From: Nitrobacter sp. Nb-311A
GTDB lineage: Bacteria; Pseudomonadota; Alphaproteobacteria; Rhizobiales; Xanthobacteraceae
Length of the DNA stretch: 64,000 bases
Direction: 5' to 3'
Assembly: GCF_000152905.1 (NCBI RefSeq)
Contig: NZ_CH672420.1
Coordinates: 84,070-148,069 of the forward strand
Numbering within the stretch: the first letter of the stretch is position 1; the number at the start of each line of letters is the position of its first letter. Shown here piece by piece: positions 22,453 to 33,355 of this stretch. The notes beneath the pieces were generated by a model that was given only the letters and a program-made list of their open reading frames with translations, was not told the origin of the DNA and made no database searches. Position numbers and translations under genes: made by a program.

Positions 22453-23667
22453 GTGGTAGTCGGAATGGCAGCTCCCCGTGCGTCCTTCGCCAGCGAATCC
22501 GACCGCAGCCGCGGCCGGTTGTATGACGAGCCGCCGAGCCGGACCCGTAGCGCGTTCCGGCGGGATTGCGACCGGGTGATCCATTCGACGGCGTTCCGGC
22601 GGCTAAAACACAAGACACAGGTGTTCGTCTATCATGAAGGCGACCACTTCCGAACCCGTCTCACCCATACCCTCGAGGTCGCACAGATCGCCCGCGCGCT
22701 GGCCCGCCAGCTCGGGCTCGACGAGGATTTGACGGAGGCGCTGGCGCTGGCGCATGACCTTGGTCATCCGCCGTTCGGCCATGCCGGCGAACGGGCGCTG
22801 GACCTCTGTCTCGGTCCGTATGGCGGCTTCGACCACAACGCGCAGACGCTGCGGATCGTAACCCTGCTGGAGCGCCGCTACCCGGATTTCGACGGTCTCA
22901 ACCTGACCTGGGAAACGCTGGAGGGGATCGTCAAGCACAACGGCCCGCTGACCGATGCCTCGGGGAACGCGGTTGGGCGTTATCAGCGTCGCGGCGTTCC
23001 GGTGGGCATCGTCGATTTCAACCGGATCTGCGATCTGGAATTATGGAGCTTCGCCTCGCTCGAGGCGCAGGTTGCGGCGATCGCCGACGACATCGCTTAT
23101 GACGCCCACGACATCGACGACGGCTTGCGCGCCGGATTGTTCGCTGTCGATGATTTGAAGGAAATGCCGCTAACTGCTGGAATGATCGCCGATATCACGC
23201 GTCGCCATCCTATGCTGGATGATGGGCGGCGCGGCGCCGAATTGGTGCGCGAACTGATCTCCTACCTGATCATGGCCGTTTTGTCCGAGGCGGGCAGGCG
23301 GCTTGCCACGGCGCAGCCGCGATCGGTCGATGATGTGCGCGGGCACTCTGCGCCGCTGCTTGCCTTTCCGGCGGAAGCGGCAGAGGCCGAGGCCCTGATC
23401 AAGGCGTTCCTCCGGCAAAGGATGTATCGCCATCCCCGCGTTCTGCGCGTGATGGATCAGGCCGAGACTATCGTCCGGGATCTGTTCATGCGCTACCGCG
23501 ACGATCCGGCGGCGCTGCCTGCCGAATGGCTGCCGGAGAAGGGTATCAACCGCGCGTTCGATGCCGAAAAAGCGCGCACGGTTGGTAATTTCATCGCGGG
23601 TATGACCGATCGGTTCGCTATCAACGAGCACAAGCGCCTTTTTGACTCGACTCCGGAATTGCGTTAG
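22453..23667 (+). CDS. dgt: Deoxyguanosinetriphosphate triphosphohydrolase-like protein
   Basis: HD-domain dNTPase that removes triphosphate from deoxynucleotides, affecting dNTP pools. Metal-binding HD motifs are visible: [15 protein letters not shown] (His) and [16 protein letters not shown] (His-Asp), plus [15 protein letters not shown] 22453 gives 404 residues and lies eight bases after GGAGGGG; the alternative ATG is 22465. It runs in the same direction as argS with a gap of 38 bases, a pairing usual in Rhizobiales. Confidence 0.92.
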   Translation: MVVGMAAPRASFASESDRSRGRLYDEPPSRTRSAFRRDCDRVIHSTAFRRLKHKTQVFVYHEGDHFRTRLTHTLEVAQIARALARQLGLDEDLTEALALAHDLGHPPFGHAGERALDLCLGPYGGFDHNAQTLRIVTLLERRYPDFDGLNLTWETLEGIVKHNGPLTDASGNAVGRYQRRGVPVGIVDFNRICDLELWSFASLEAQVAAIADDIAYDAHDIDDGLRAGLFAVDDLKEMPLTAGMIADITRRHPMLDDGRRGAELVRELISYLIMAVLSEAGRRLATAQPRSVDDVRGHSAPLLAFPAEAAEAEALIKAFLRQRMYRHPRVLRVMDQAETIVRDLFMRYRDDPAALPAEWLPEKGINRAFDAEKARTVGNFIAGMTDRFAINEHKRLFDSTPELR

Positions 23668-23705
23668 GCAGCGCCTGTTCCAGCTCCACTTAAATCGCGG
23701 ATATC

Positions 23706-25499
23706 ATGACCAATTCCAGTCCATCGCAGCATCTTTTCGCGGACGTGCTTGCGCGAGTGCATAAGGCGTGCGCCGCGCTCGCGGAAGAAGGCGCGCTTCC
23801 GTCAGGACTGGATTTGACGCGGATCGTCGTCGAGCCGCCGAAAGATGCGGCCCATGGCGACATGGCGACCAACGCCGCCATGGTTCTGGCGAAGGACGCC
23901 AAAGCCAAACCGCGCGATCTCGCCGAACGGATCGTGACGAAGCTCCGCGCTGACGACCTGATCGAGAACGCCGAGATCGCCGGTCCAGGTTTCATCAATC
24001 TGACCCTGAGGTTACCGGTCTGGTTTGATGTCCTGCGTGATGTGTTGCGGGACGGCGAGGGCTATGGCCGCAGCGCCATAGGTGGCGGCGAAAAGGTCAA
24101 CGTCGAATACGTCTCGGCCAATCCGACCGGCCCGATGCATGTCGGGCATTGCCGCGGCGCGGTGTTCGGCGACGCGCTGGCGAGCCTGTTGTCGTTCGCG
24201 GGCTACGACGTGACGCGCGAATACTACATCAACGACGCCGGATCGCAGGTGGACGTGCTCGCGCGCTCGGCGTTCCTGCGCTATCGCGAGGCGCTGGGCG
24301 AGGACATCGGCGAGATTCCGGATGGACTTTACCCTGGCGATTATCTCAAGCCCGTGGGACGGGCGCTCGCGGCCGAACACGGCGACAGTCTGGTGAAGGC
24401 GCCGGAAGCGGGGTGGCTGCCGCTCGTGCGCGCAAAAGCCATCGGCATGATGATGGAGATGATCAGGGGCGATCTCGCCGCGCTGAACATCCGGCACGAC
24501 GTGTTCTTCTCGGAACGCTCGCTGATCGAAGGCAACGCAGATCGCGTCGCGGAGACCATCGATTTCCTGCGAGAAAAGGGCGACGTCTATGAGGGCCGGC
24601 TGCCGCCGCCGAAGGGCGCGCCCGTGGAAGACTACGAGGATCGCGAGCAGACTCTGTTCCGCGCCACGGCCTATGGCGACGATGTCGATCGCCCGTTGAA
24701 GAAGTCGGATGGCGGTTACACCTACTTCGCCTCGGATATCGCCTATCACAAGACGAAGTTCGACCGCGGCTTTCATAACATGGTCGATGTCTGGGGTGCC
24801 GATCACGGCGGCTACATCAAGCGCGTGCAGGCCGCGATCAAGGCGGTCACCTCGGGCAGAGCGACCCTTGATGTCAAGATCGTGCAGCTCGTGAAACTGC
24901 TACGCAATGGCGAGCCGGTGAAGATGTCGAAGCGCGCCGGTGATTTCGTCACGTTGCGCGAGGTGGTCGATGAAGTCGGCTCCGACGCGGTGCGCTTCAT
25001 GATGCTGTTCCGTAAGAATGACGCGGTGTTGGATTTCGATCTTGCTAAAGTGATTGAGCAGTCGAAGGACAATCCGGTATTCTATGTGCAGTACGGCCAC
25101 GCTCGCGGATTCTCGATTTTCCGCAATGCGCGGGAAGTCTTTCCGGACCTTCCCGAAGCGGATGCGGCGCGGAAACAATTTCTCGGGACGGCGGACATGG
25201 AGCGGCTGTCCGATCCGGCTGAACTCGGCCTGTTGCGGCGGCTGGCGCTCTATCCGCGGACGGTCGAAGCTGCCGCGGCAGCGCACGAGCCGCACAGGAT
25301 CGCTTTCTATCTCTATGATCTCGCGAGCGAATTTCATACGCTTTGGACAAAAGGGCGCGATTTGCCTCATTTACGCTTCATTATCAATAATGATGCACAA
25401 ATAACCAGGGCGCGGCTGGCTCTGGTTCAGGGGGTTGTCGCGGTTCTGGCATCCGGACTTACCGTTCTCGGCGTCCACGCGCCGACCGAGATGCGATAA
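23706..25499 (+). CDS. argS: Arginyl-tRNA synthetase
   Basis: Class I aminoacyl-tRNA synthetase charging tRNA-Arg. The 597-residue protein shows an N-terminal tRNA-binding domain (about 1-115), the HIGH box variant [20 protein letters not shown], the segment [17 protein letters not shown], the KMSK loop as [14 protein letters not shown], and a C-terminal helical anticodon-binding domain ending in [15 protein letters not shown]. Length is standard. The next gene is a SPOR protein, an adjacency common in alphaproteobacteria. Confidence 0.97.
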   Translation: MTNSSPSQHLFADVLARVHKACAALAEEGALPSGLDLTRIVVEPPKDAAHGDMATNAAMVLAKDAKAKPRDLAERIVTKLRADDLIENAEIAGPGFINLTLRLPVWFDVLRDVLRDGEGYGRSAIGGGEKVNVEYVSANPTGPMHVGHCRGAVFGDALASLLSFAGYDVTREYYINDAGSQVDVLARSAFLRYREALGEDIGEIPDGLYPGDYLKPVGRALAAEHGDSLVKAPEAGWLPLVRAKAIGMMMEMIRGDLAALNIRHDVFFSERSLIEGNADRVAETIDFLREKGDVYEGRLPPPKGAPVEDYEDREQTLFRATAYGDDVDRPLKKSDGGYTYFASDIAYHKTKFDRGFHNMVDVWGADHGGYIKRVQAAIKAVTSGRATLDVKIVQLVKLLRNGEPVKMSKRAGDFVTLREVVDEVGSDAVRFMMLFRKNDAVLDFDLAKVIEQSKDNPVFYVQYGHARGFSIFRNAREVFPDLPEADAARKQFLGTADMERLSDPAELGLLRRLALYPRTVEAAAAAHEPHRIAFYLYDLASEFHTLWTKGRDLPHLRFIINNDAQITRARLALVQGVVAVLASGLTVLGVHAPTEMR

Positions 25500-25600
25500 T
25501 GGGTTGGCCGTCATGAAGGGGATCGTGATGGGCTTGATTGGCAGCTGTTTCGTTTAGAACGAGCGAGTTGGCGCCTTTCCGAAAGGGACGCGACATCACG

Positions 25601-27019
25601 ATGGCTCATAAATATCAGGACAGACCCTCCCCGGAGGACGATGATTACGGGCGTGACGACCGGAGCGCGACCGCCCCCACGGAGCCGGATCCGCTCGCGG
25701 AACTTGCCCGGCTGATTGGCCAGACTGATCCCTTCGACGATATCAAACGGGGAGCACCGATGGCTCCGATGGATGATCCCGTCGATCACTTTGAGCCGCT
25801 TCCGCCGATCGAAGCGCCAATCAAAGACGAGGTTCCCGGCGGTCCGCCGCTGTGGATGCAGAGGCGGATGGTCCAGCCTAATTCTTCTTCTTCTTCGCCG
25901 GAGCAGGTTGAATCCCCGCCGCATCCGGTGCTGCGCCGCGCGGCGGTTTATCCTGACAACCAACATCAGCAGCCTGAACCACAATCTTATCATCAGGTCG
26001 ATCCCGACCGCTATGACGACGTGCTGTACGGGAAACGGCCGGACCAGCAGCCTGCGTATGCCTATGGCGATCACGTCCCGCGCGACGCGTATGAAGGCCA
26101 GTTTCCGCGCGAGACTTATGAGGACGCGCCCTTCGGCTACGAGGATGGTTATGGGGGAGCTGAATCGACTCCCGAGCGCCGCCGTAAAATGGCGACCGTG
26201 GTCGCGATTCTGGTGCTCGCCGTAGTCGGCACCGGTGCAGCGTTTGCTTACCGAACGTTTGTTGGGACTGCGCCGAGCGGCGAGCCGCCGGTCATCAGGG
26301 CCGATACCGAACCCACCAAGATCGTGCCTCAGCAGGCCACTTCGGATGATGCCGTCGGCAAGTTGCTTCAGGACCGGATGTCCACGGAGAACGGCACCGA
26401 GCAGATGGTGTCGCGTGAAGAGCAGCCGGTCGACGTCAAGGACGCCGTGAATGCCGGTCCGCGTGTGGTATTCCCGCCGTTGAACCAGAACGGCAATCCG
26501 CCGTCCGCAGCAAGCGTTGCCCCGAATATCAAGCCTCCTGCGACGGTCGCAAACGGAACGATCGCTGGCGACGAACCACGCAAGGTCAGGACCATGACGG
26601 TTCGTGGTGACCAGGCCGATCTCGCGGCGGCGGGTGTTGGGCGGCCTGAGTTCCGGGAATCTCATGCCGCGGACACTGCGCCTGCGCCGGTGTCTCCCCA
26701 GGCTGCCGAAACGCGCACCCGGATGGCCTCGACCAATCCGGCCGCGCAGGCGCCGGCTGCCGCCAGTACCGGAGGTTACGTGGTCCAGGTCTCGTCGCAG
26801 CGGAACGAGGCGGACGCACAGGCTTCGTTCCGAGTGTTGCAGGGTAAATTCCCGTCGATGCTGGGATCGAGGACCCCGTTGATCAAACGGGCCGACCTTG
26901 GCGCCAGAGGCGTCTACTATCGCGCAATGGTCGGGCCGTTCGGCTCGTCCGGCGAGGCTTCGCGTTTCTGCGGCAGCCTCAAATCGGCCGGCGGACAATG
27001 CGTCGTCCAAAGGAATTAA
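25601..27019 (+). CDS. SPOR-domain membrane protein
   Basis: A 472-residue bitopic protein: an acidic, Pro/Gln/Asp-rich cytoplasmic part (1-195), one membrane helix near 197-220 (VVAILVLAVVGTGAAFAYRT), a disordered periplasmic linker, and a C-terminal SPOR domain (about 390-472, GGYVVQVSSQRNEADAQASF). SPOR domains bind denuded peptidoglycan at the septum, so a cell-division or envelope role is inferred. ATG 25601 is used because the upstream in-frame extension is not acidic like the rest. It is followed by nagZ. Confidence 0.9.
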   Translation: MAHKYQDRPSPEDDDYGRDDRSATAPTEPDPLAELARLIGQTDPFDDIKRGAPMAPMDDPVDHFEPLPPIEAPIKDEVPGGPPLWMQRRMVQPNSSSSSPEQVESPPHPVLRRAAVYPDNQHQQPEPQSYHQVDPDRYDDVLYGKRPDQQPAYAYGDHVPRDAYEGQFPRETYEDAPFGYEDGYGGAESTPERRRKMATVVAILVLAVVGTGAAFAYRTFVGTAPSGEPPVIRADTEPTKIVPQQATSDDAVGKLLQDRMSTENGTEQMVSREEQPVDVKDAVNAGPRVVFPPLNQNGNPPSAASVAPNIKPPATVANGTIAGDEPRKVRTMTVRGDQADLAAAGVGRPEFRESHAADTAPAPVSPQAAETRTRMASTNPAAQAPAAASTGGYVVQVSSQRNEADAQASFRVLQGKFPSMLGSRTPLIKRADLGARGVYYRAMVGPFGSSGEASRFCGSLKSAGGQCVVQRN

Positions 27020-27066
27020 CGGCGGATTCCTTGACCGTCGCGGCCGACAAAGGCTAATCGGCCGCC

Positions 27067-28092
27067 ATGAGTTCGCGCGCATTCATCACGGGAGCGTCAG
27101 GCCTGAGCCTGACAGCGGAGGAGCGCGAATTCCTGCGTGCACAGCGGCCCTGGGGATTCATCCTGTTCAGGAGGAATGTAGATACTCCCCTGCAAGTCGC
27201 TCGTTTGGTTCAGGAGTTTCGCGAAGCGGTCGAGGATAGCGATGCTCCCGTCCTGATAGATCAGGAAGGTGGCCGCGTGCAGCGGCTGGGACCGCCCCAC
27301 TGGCCCGTCTATCCGGCGGGGGCGGTGTTCGGCGCGCTCTATGACCGCGACCGCGCCATGGGGCTGAAAGCGGCGCGGCTCAGCGCACAACTGATCGCGG
27401 CCGATCTTGCCGATCTCGGCATCACGGTCGATTGCCTGCCGCTGGCGGATGTTCCGGTGCCGGGCGCGGATGCCGTCATCGGTGATCGTGCTTATGGCGC
27501 CGATCCTCACAAGGTCGCGATAATCGCGCGGACTGTTGCCGATGGACTGGAGCACGGTGGAGTTCTGCCCGTTCTCAAGCATATTCCGGGTCACGGTCGG
27601 GCGACCGCCGACACCCATCACCGGCTCCCGATCGTAGATACCTTGAAAGACGAGCTTGAGGCCGTTGATTTCGCTGCATTTCGTCCTCTTGCGGATCTGC
27701 CGATGGCGATGACTGCACATGTTGTGTTCAGTGCAATTGATGCCACCCAACCGGCCACGACATCTGCGACAATCATCGAACAGGTGATTCGCGGCTCGAT
27801 CGGATTTCAGGGATTGTTGATGAGCGATGACGTGTCCATGAATGCATTGACTGGAACGATCGCCCAGCGGACCAGGGCGATCGTTGCGGCCGGGTGCGAC
27901 ATTGTCCTGCATTGCAATGGCAGGCTGGATGAGATGCGGGAGGTTGCGAGCGAAACTCCGGAACTGTCGGGTTCCGCGTTGGACCGCGCCAACAGGGCCC
28001 TGGCCGCACGCAAGCCGCCGCAACCCTTCGACCGCGGAGCGGCGCAGGCTGAACTCGACGCGTTGACGGCGGCAGGAGCGGCGAGCGCATGA
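27067..28092 (+). CDS. nagZ: Beta-N-acetylhexosaminidase
   Basis: Glycoside hydrolase family 3 enzyme that removes N-acetylglucosamine from muropeptides during peptidoglycan recycling. The 341-residue protein has FILFRRNVDTP, LIDQEGGRVQRL, the catalytic-His loop KHIPGHGRATADTHHRLP and the nucleophile Asp in LLMSDDVSMNAL. Its stop overlaps the scpA start by four bases. The order SPOR-nagZ-scpA-scpB is typical of this family of bacteria. Confidence 0.96.
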   Translation: MSSRAFITGASGLSLTAEEREFLRAQRPWGFILFRRNVDTPLQVARLVQEFREAVEDSDAPVLIDQEGGRVQRLGPPHWPVYPAGAVFGALYDRDRAMGLKAARLSAQLIAADLADLGITVDCLPLADVPVPGADAVIGDRAYGADPHKVAIIARTVADGLEHGGVLPVLKHIPGHGRATADTHHRLPIVDTLKDELEAVDFAAFRPLADLPMAMTAHVVFSAIDATQPATTSATIIEQVIRGSIGFQGLLMSDDVSMNALTGTIAQRTRAIVAAGCDIVLHCNGRLDEMREVASETPELSGSALDRANRALAARKPPQPFDRGAAQAELDALTAAGAASA

Positions 28093-28922
28093 GTGCTGAA
28101 ATTCTGTCGTTTGAAACCGGCCGGCCCACCGAGCCCGTCGTCATCGACGAGGTTGCGCTTGTGGTCGATGTTGAAGGTTATGAAGGCCCGCTCGATCTGT
28201 TGCTGGCGCTTGCCCGGCAGCAGAAGGTCGACCTGTCGAAAATCTCTATCCTGGCGCTCGCGGATCAGTATCTCGTTTTTGTCGAGGCGGCTCGCAAGAT
28301 TCGTCTCGAATTGGCCGCCGACTATCTGGTGATGGCGGCATGGCTGGCCTTTCTCAAATCGCGATTGCTTCTGCCGGAGCCGCCGACGCCGGATGGTCCG
28401 AGCGCCGGCGAGATGGCGACGGCGCTCGCCAATCGCCTGCGCCGCCTTGAAGCCATCCGGGAGGCGTCGAATCGCCTGATGAATCGTCAGCAGTTGGGGC
28501 GCGACATTTTTCCGCGAGGAAACCCGGAATCGATTGCGGAGATTCGGCATCCGAGGTTCACGGCGACATTGTTCGACCTGCTCTCCGCCTATGCCGTGCA
28601 GCGCCAGCAGCGCGTATTGACGACCGTTCACATGACCAAGCGCACGGTCTGGTCGTTGAGCGAGGCACGAGCCTCGCTTGAACGTCTGGTCGGTCTTGCC
28701 GGCGAGGATTGGGGCTGTCTCGACGAGTATCTGATGACCTTTGTCGTCGATCCGTCGCAGCGGGCCACTGTGTTCGCTTCGAGTTTCGCGTCCGCGCTCG
28801 AATTGGTGCGCGAAGGCGTCATGGATCTGAATCAAAAAGAGGCTTTCGCGCCGCTTTATTTTCGCAAGCGTGCGCGGCCGCCATCTGATCCGACGACTGG
28901 GCCGGACGTCTCGGCGCAGTAA
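28089..28922 (+). CDS. scpA: Segregation and condensation protein A
   Basis: Kleisin subunit that bridges SMC heads in the chromosome condensation complex. The 277-residue product shows the ScpA N-terminal signature YEGPLDLLLALARQQKVDLS, then ALADQYLVFVEAARKIRLEL and AAWLAFLKSRLLLPEP, and a C-terminal winged-helix region near 190-260. ATG 28089 overlaps the nagZ stop (ATGA). scpB follows after 20 bases; the two form a complex with SMC. Confidence 0.95.
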   Translation: MSAEILSFETGRPTEPVVIDEVALVVDVEGYEGPLDLLLALARQQKVDLSKISILALADQYLVFVEAARKIRLELAADYLVMAAWLAFLKSRLLLPEPPTPDGPSAGEMATALANRLRRLEAIREASNRLMNRQQLGRDIFPRGNPESIAEIRHPRFTATLFDLLSAYAVQRQQRVLTTVHMTKRTVWSLSEARASLERLVGLAGEDWGCLDEYLMTFVVDPSQRATVFASSFASALELVREGVMDLNQKEAFAPLYFRKRARPPSDPTTGPDVSAQ

Positions 28923-28942
28923 GTGAAGAAGGAGAGCGAGCG

Positions 28943-29689
28943 ATGGCAGGCCTGGCGGAAATGCGCGTGGAGCAGCTCGAGGATTTTGAGTCGGAACTAC
29001 CCGCAGCGCGTCCCGAGGAATTGCGGTTGCTGGAGGCGCTGCTGTTTGCCTCCAGCGAGCCGCTCGATCAGGCGGCGCTCGCCAAGCGGATGCCCGACGG
29101 GGTGGACATCAAAATGGCGCTTGCACAGTTGCAGGCGGATTACGCCTCGCGCGGGGTCAACCTGGTGCGCATCGCCAATAAGTGGACCTTCCGCACGGCG
29201 GGCGATCTGGCCTGGCTGATGACGCGTGAAAGCACGGAGACCCGGCGCCTGTCGCGCGCCGCGATCGAGGTGTTGGCGATCATCGCCTATCATCAACCCG
29301 TGACCCGCGCCGAGATCGAGGAAATCCGCGGCGTCGTTACCTCCAAGGGGACGCTCGACGTGTTGCTTGAGACCGGCTGGATCAAGCCGCGCGGCCGTCG
29401 CAAGACACCGGGCCGCCCGCTCACTTTCGGAACGACAGAGGCGTTTTTGTCCCAGTTCAGCCTCGAAAATCTCGGCGACCTGCCTGGCCTGGAAGAACTG
29501 AAGGGAACGGGGCTGCTGGATTCCCGTTTGCCGGGCGGGTTCAGCGTTCCCACACCTTCCGACGATCCGGCCTTGCGTGACGATGAGGAACCGCTTGAGG
29601 CGGGCGATCTCGAACTGGCTCTGGTCCCGCCGCTGGAGCCTGAAAGCGATAATTCGAGCAGCGGAGGTGCCGCCGCAGGCGGGTCTTAA
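28943..29689 (+). CDS. scpB: Segregation and condensation protein B
   Basis: Dimeric winged-helix partner of ScpA. The 248-residue protein carries LRLLEALLFASSEPLDQAAL, LSRAAIEVLAIIAYHQPVTR, AEIEEIRGV and the C-terminal FLSQFSLENLGDLPGLEEL. An acidic, disordered tail of about 45 residues follows. The more usual tat genes do not follow; instead gyrA lies 255 bases downstream after a strong hairpin. Confidence 0.95.
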   Translation: MAGLAEMRVEQLEDFESELPAARPEELRLLEALLFASSEPLDQAALAKRMPDGVDIKMALAQLQADYASRGVNLVRIANKWTFRTAGDLAWLMTRESTETRRLSRAAIEVLAIIAYHQPVTRAEIEEIRGVVTSKGTLDVLLETGWIKPRGRRKTPGRPLTFGTTEAFLSQFSLENLGDLPGLEELKGTGLLDSRLPGGFSVPTPSDDPALRDDEEPLEAGDLELALVPPLEPESDNSSSGGAAAGGS

Positions 29690-29856
29690 AGGGCTTTCCG
29701 GAAATACCTCATGTCGGCGTTGCCCGGCTCGACCCGGCGACCGGCGCCATCAGTTGAAGCGGATGCCCACCCGAGATGTGTCGTCCAGCAACACCGTTCC
29801 ACCATAAGATTCTGGTTGCCGTTATAGTCGATAAGTACCTGAAAGAACGATGGGAA

Positions 29857-29890
29857 AAAACCACCTTGGGTGGTTGCCGAAGGTGGTTTT
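29857..29890. terminator. Hairpin between scpB and gyrA
   Basis: Perfect 11-bp arms AAAACCACCTT (29857-29867) and AAGGTGGTTTT (29880-29890) with a 12-nt loop. The T-run at the end of the right arm fits an intrinsic terminator on the plus strand. The arms carry A/T runs at both sides, so it may work in both directions. Confidence 0.65.
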
Positions 29891-29943
29891 ACGAGCTTCG
29901 ATAGGCTATATGATCTGCAAATAAAATCGACCGGAATCCTTCT

Positions 29944-32685
29944 TTGTCAGACAGCGAAGACACCAAACCCGGGGAGCCGCCGGCGCCTTCGGGCATTCGG
30001 CCCGTTTCAATCCTTGATGAGATGAAACGCAGCTATCTCGATTACGCCATGAGCGTAATCGTGGCGCGGGCGCTGCCGGATGCGCGCGACGGCCTCAAGC
30101 CGGTTCATCGTCGCATTCTCTACGCCATGCACGAAAACGGTTTCGAGTGGAATAAGCCCTATCGCAAGTCTGCCCGCACCGTCGGCGATGTCATCGGTAA
30201 GTACCATCCTCACGGCGACCAGTCAGTTTATGACGCGCTCGTGCGTATGGCGCAGGATTTCTCGATGCGTGTGCCGCTGATCGACGGGCAGGGCAATTTC
30301 GGCTCGGTCGACGGCGATATGGCGGCGGCGATGCGTTACACCGAGTCCCGCCTCACCAAGATCGCGCAATCGCTGCTCGATGACATCGACAAGGACACCG
30401 TCGATTTCCAGCCCAACTACGATAACAGCGAGAAAGAGCCTTCCGTTCTTCCGGCGAAGTTTCCGAACCTTCTGGTCAATGGCGCCGGCGGCATTGCCGT
30501 CGGCATGGCCACTAACATCCCGCCGCACAATCTTGGAGAAGTCATCGACGCTTGCGTGGCGCTGATCGACGACCCCGCGCTCTCGATCGACGATCTCATC
30601 AACATCATTCCGGGTCCGGATTTTCCAACCGGCGGCATTATCCTCGGACGGCAGGGCATTCGCTCAGCCTATCACCTCGGCCGAGGCTCGATCGTGATGC
30701 GTGGCAAGGTGTCGATCGATACGATCCGCAAGGACCGTGAAGCGATCGTGATCTCGGAGATTCCGTATCAGGTCAACAAGGCCAGCATGGTCGAACGTAT
30801 CGCCGAACTGGTGCGCGAGAAAAAGATCGAGGGCATTTCGGATTTGCGTGACGAATCCGATCGGGAGGGTTTCCGCGTCGTCGTCGAGTTGAAGCGCGAC
30901 GCCGTTCCGGAGGTCGTGCTCAACCAGCTTTACAGGTTCACGCCGCTGCAGACCAACTTCGGCGCCAACATGGTGGCGCTGGATGCGGGCCGTCCGCAGT
31001 TGATGAATCTGAAGGACCTGCTGACTCTCTTCATCGCGTTCCGCGAACAGGTCGTCACCCGGCGCACCAAGTTCCTGCTCAACAAGGCCCGCGATCGCGC
31101 CCACATCCTGGTCGGCCTGGCGATCGCCGTCGCCAATATCGACGAGATCATCCGCGTTATCAGGGAGTCGCCGGATCCCAACGCCGCGCGCGAGACGTTG
31201 ATGTCGCGCGACTGGCCGGCAAAGGATGTCGCGGCGATGATCACGCTGATCGATGATCCGCGCCACCGCGTCTCGCCGGACGGCACGGCGCGGTTGTCGA
31301 TGGAGCAGGCGAAGGCCATCCTCGATTTGCGCCTGCAGCGCCTGACCGCGCTCGGCCGCGAGGAAATTTCCGAGGAACTCGACAAGCTCGCCATCGAGAT
31401 CGCTGACTATCTGGATATCCTGCGGTCGCGCGCGCGCGTCCAGGCGATCATCAAGACCGAGCTTGACGCGGTGAAGTCCGAGTTCGCCACTCCGCGCCGG
31501 ACCGTCATCGTCGAGCAGGAAGGCGAGGTCGAGGACGAGGACCTGATCCAGCGCGAGGACATGGTCGTGACCGTCTCGCACGCCGGCTACGTCAAGCGGG
31601 TGCCGCTATCGGCCTATCGCGCGCAAAAGCGTGGCGGCAAGGGCCGCTCCGGAATGCAGACCAGGGATGAGGACTTCGTCAGCCGGCTGTTCGTGGCGTC
31701 GACCCATACGCCGGTGCTGTTCTTTTCGTCACGCGGACAGGTCTACAAGGAAAAGGTCTGGCGGCTGCCGATGGCCGCCCCAAATGCCCGCGGCAAGGCG
31801 CTGATCAACATCCTGCCGCTCGATCAGGGCGAGCGCATCACCACCATCATGCCGCTTCCTGAAGATGAATCGTCCTGGGCCGCGCTGGACGTTATGTTCG
31901 CGACCACCAGCGGAACGGTCCGCCGTAACAAGCTCTCCGATTTCGTCGATGTCCGGCGCTCCGGTATCATCGCGATGAAGCTCGGTGAGGGCGAGTCGAT
32001 CGTTGACGTGCAGATCTGCACCGAGCGCGACGACGTGTTGCTGACTGCCGCGGGCGGTCAGTGCATCCGGTTCCCGGTCACCGACGTGCGCGTGTTCTCG
32101 GGCCGGACCTCGATGGGCGTGCGCGGCATCGCGCTGGCGAAGGGCGATCGGGTGATCTCGCTATCGATCCTGCATCACTTCGACGCTACGCCGGCCGAGC
32201 GCGCCGCATATCTCAAGCAGTCCGGCGCGATCCGCCGCGCTGCAACCGGCGAGGATATCGAGCCGGAGGAGGCGACGCCGGAGGCTGATGAGGCCGCGCA
32301 TACCGATCTCTCGCTGCCCGAAGGGCGCTATGTGGAGATGGGCGCCGCCGAGCAGTTTGTTCTCACCGTCACCGCGCAGGGCTATGGCAAACGATCGTCG
32401 TCGTTCGAATTCAGGGTTTCCGGACGCGGGGGCAAGGGCATCCGCGCGACCGATCCGACCAAGCTCGGTGAGATCGGCCATCTGGTGGCGGGATTCCCGG
32501 TCGAGATGTCGGACCAGATCATGCTGGTCAGCGACGGCGGGCAGCTGATCCGGGTACCGGTGGAAGGCATCCGCATCACCAGCCGCGCTTCCAAGGGCGT
32601 GCGCGTGTTCAACACGGCAGACGACGAGCATGTGGTGTCGGTCGAACACATCCGCGAGGACGGCGAGAACGGCAACGGCGGGTAG
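29944..32685 (+). CDS. gyrA: DNA gyrase subunit A
   Basis: Breakage-reunion subunit of gyrase, which introduces negative supercoils. The 913-residue protein starts at TTG 29944 (no closer ATG fits) and shows [20 protein letters not shown], the catalytic Tyr in [10 protein letters not shown], and C-terminal beta-pinwheel repeats with the GyrA-box-like [11 protein letters not shown]. The quinolone-determining stretch is [20 protein letters not shown]: Gln93 stands where E. coli has Ser83, while the Asp at the 87-equivalent is kept. An acidic insert (about 768-790) lies between pinwheel blades. A strong terminator follows. Confidence 0.97.
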   Translation: MSDSEDTKPGEPPAPSGIRPVSILDEMKRSYLDYAMSVIVARALPDARDGLKPVHRRILYAMHENGFEWNKPYRKSARTVGDVIGKYHPHGDQSVYDALVRMAQDFSMRVPLIDGQGNFGSVDGDMAAAMRYTESRLTKIAQSLLDDIDKDTVDFQPNYDNSEKEPSVLPAKFPNLLVNGAGGIAVGMATNIPPHNLGEVIDACVALIDDPALSIDDLINIIPGPDFPTGGIILGRQGIRSAYHLGRGSIVMRGKVSIDTIRKDREAIVISEIPYQVNKASMVERIAELVREKKIEGISDLRDESDREGFRVVVELKRDAVPEVVLNQLYRFTPLQTNFGANMVALDAGRPQLMNLKDLLTLFIAFREQVVTRRTKFLLNKARDRAHILVGLAIAVANIDEIIRVIRESPDPNAARETLMSRDWPAKDVAAMITLIDDPRHRVSPDGTARLSMEQAKAILDLRLQRLTALGREEISEELDKLAIEIADYLDILRSRARVQAIIKTELDAVKSEFATPRRTVIVEQEGEVEDEDLIQREDMVVTVSHAGYVKRVPLSAYRAQKRGGKGRSGMQTRDEDFVSRLFVASTHTPVLFFSSRGQVYKEKVWRLPMAAPNARGKALINILPLDQGERITTIMPLPEDESSWAALDVMFATTSGTVRRNKLSDFVDVRRSGIIAMKLGEGESIVDVQICTERDDVLLTAAGGQCIRFPVTDVRVFSGRTSMGVRGIALAKGDRVISLSILHHFDATPAERAAYLKQSGAIRRAATGEDIEPEEATPEADEAAHTDLSLPEGRYVEMGAAEQFVLTVTAQGYGKRSSSFEFRVSGRGGKGIRATDPTKLGEIGHLVAGFPVEMSDQIMLVSDGGQLIRVPVEGIRITSRASKGVRVFNTADDEHVVSVEHIREDGENGNGG

Positions 32686-32710
32686 CGGGCTTCGCCTGCT
32701 GCGCCAAACA

Positions 32711-32746
32711 GTAAAACCCGCCCGTTGGCATGCGGGCGGGTTTTAC
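32711..32746 (+). terminator. Intrinsic terminator after gyrA
   Basis: A perfect 14-bp stem, GTAAAACCCGCCCG (32711-32724) and CGGGCGGGTTTTAC (32733-32746), with an 8-nt loop and a TTTT at the end of the right arm, 25 bases after the gyrA stop. The A-run on the left arm allows function on the minus strand as well, for the converging gene at 32780. Confidence 0.85.
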
Positions 32747-32779
32747 TTGGAAGAATCAAGGAACGGAATGGAGTCCGGA

Positions 32780-33034
32780 TCAGTGACGCTCTGCCGTGAT
32801 CAACCGGGCTTCACGAACCACTGTTTTGGAGCCGGCAGAGCGAAGGCAGGACGTTTGGAAATTCGGCCACGCTTGCTGTGAGCAGGTCGCGCCCGTCGGG
32901 CGGATGTCGAGCCGGTCTCCCTTGGCCAGCGGAACGGGGGTGCTGGCGGAAACCTGGGGGGCAAAACCCGGAAGAATGGTGAGAGCGGCTGCGATAAACG
33001 CCGCGATCGCAATTGCAGAAACAGCTCTGATCAT
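32780..33034 (-). CDS. Small exported Cys-containing protein
   Basis: An 84-residue protein with a signal peptide (residues 1-30, ending in APQVSAS) and a short mature part: KGDRLDIRPTGATCSQQAWP then NFQTSCLR. The two Cys could form a disulfide in the periplasm. Similar small proteins with a CSQQAWP...C pattern are common in rhizobia, but I know of no function. It converges on gyrA and is divergent from coaD, with about 320 bases between the starts. Confidence 0.75.
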   Translation of the reverse strand: MIRAVSAIAIAAFIAAALTILPGFAPQVSASTPVPLAKGDRLDIRPTGATCSQQAWPNFQTSCLRSAGSKTVVREARLITAERH

Positions 33035-33355
33035 GACGGTCCCCTGTGATTTGGGCCTGTCCGTTTAATTTGGCGGCCCGTTTGTTGGGCGGATTGATAA
33101 TCGGCCCTGGTTTCGCGACGTCTTCGCCGGCCATGAAAACAGGTTTCATCCCGCGAAGAATTGTTTCACCCGCCTTTCGAACGAAATAGAATCCTAAAAT
33201 CTGTAATGATTTCAGGTCTCTCGCTGCCATACGATAAGACGCCCACGCCCCCGGAGTGGTTCGACCGGAGCCAAGAAATAAATATCGGCCGCCGCCTCGA
33301 TAATTGTGGAACCCTCTTCGCTTGCGGCCTCTGAACTGGCGCGCTAGAGGGGGTG
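33035..33355. other. Divergent intergenic region
   Basis: About 320 bases between the start of the small exported protein (minus) and coaD (plus). No gene, clear hairpin or repeat was recognised. It must hold promoters for both flanking genes. Confidence 0.4.

Noticed and set aside
25511-27082. Open frame of 523 codons on the minus strand opposite the SPOR gene
   Set aside because: It is an Arg/His-rich antisense frame of a GC-rich gene; the plus-strand frame has a membrane helix and a SPOR domain.
30664-31581. Long minus-strand frame opposite gyrA
   Set aside because: Antisense frame; gyrA on the plus strand is unambiguous.
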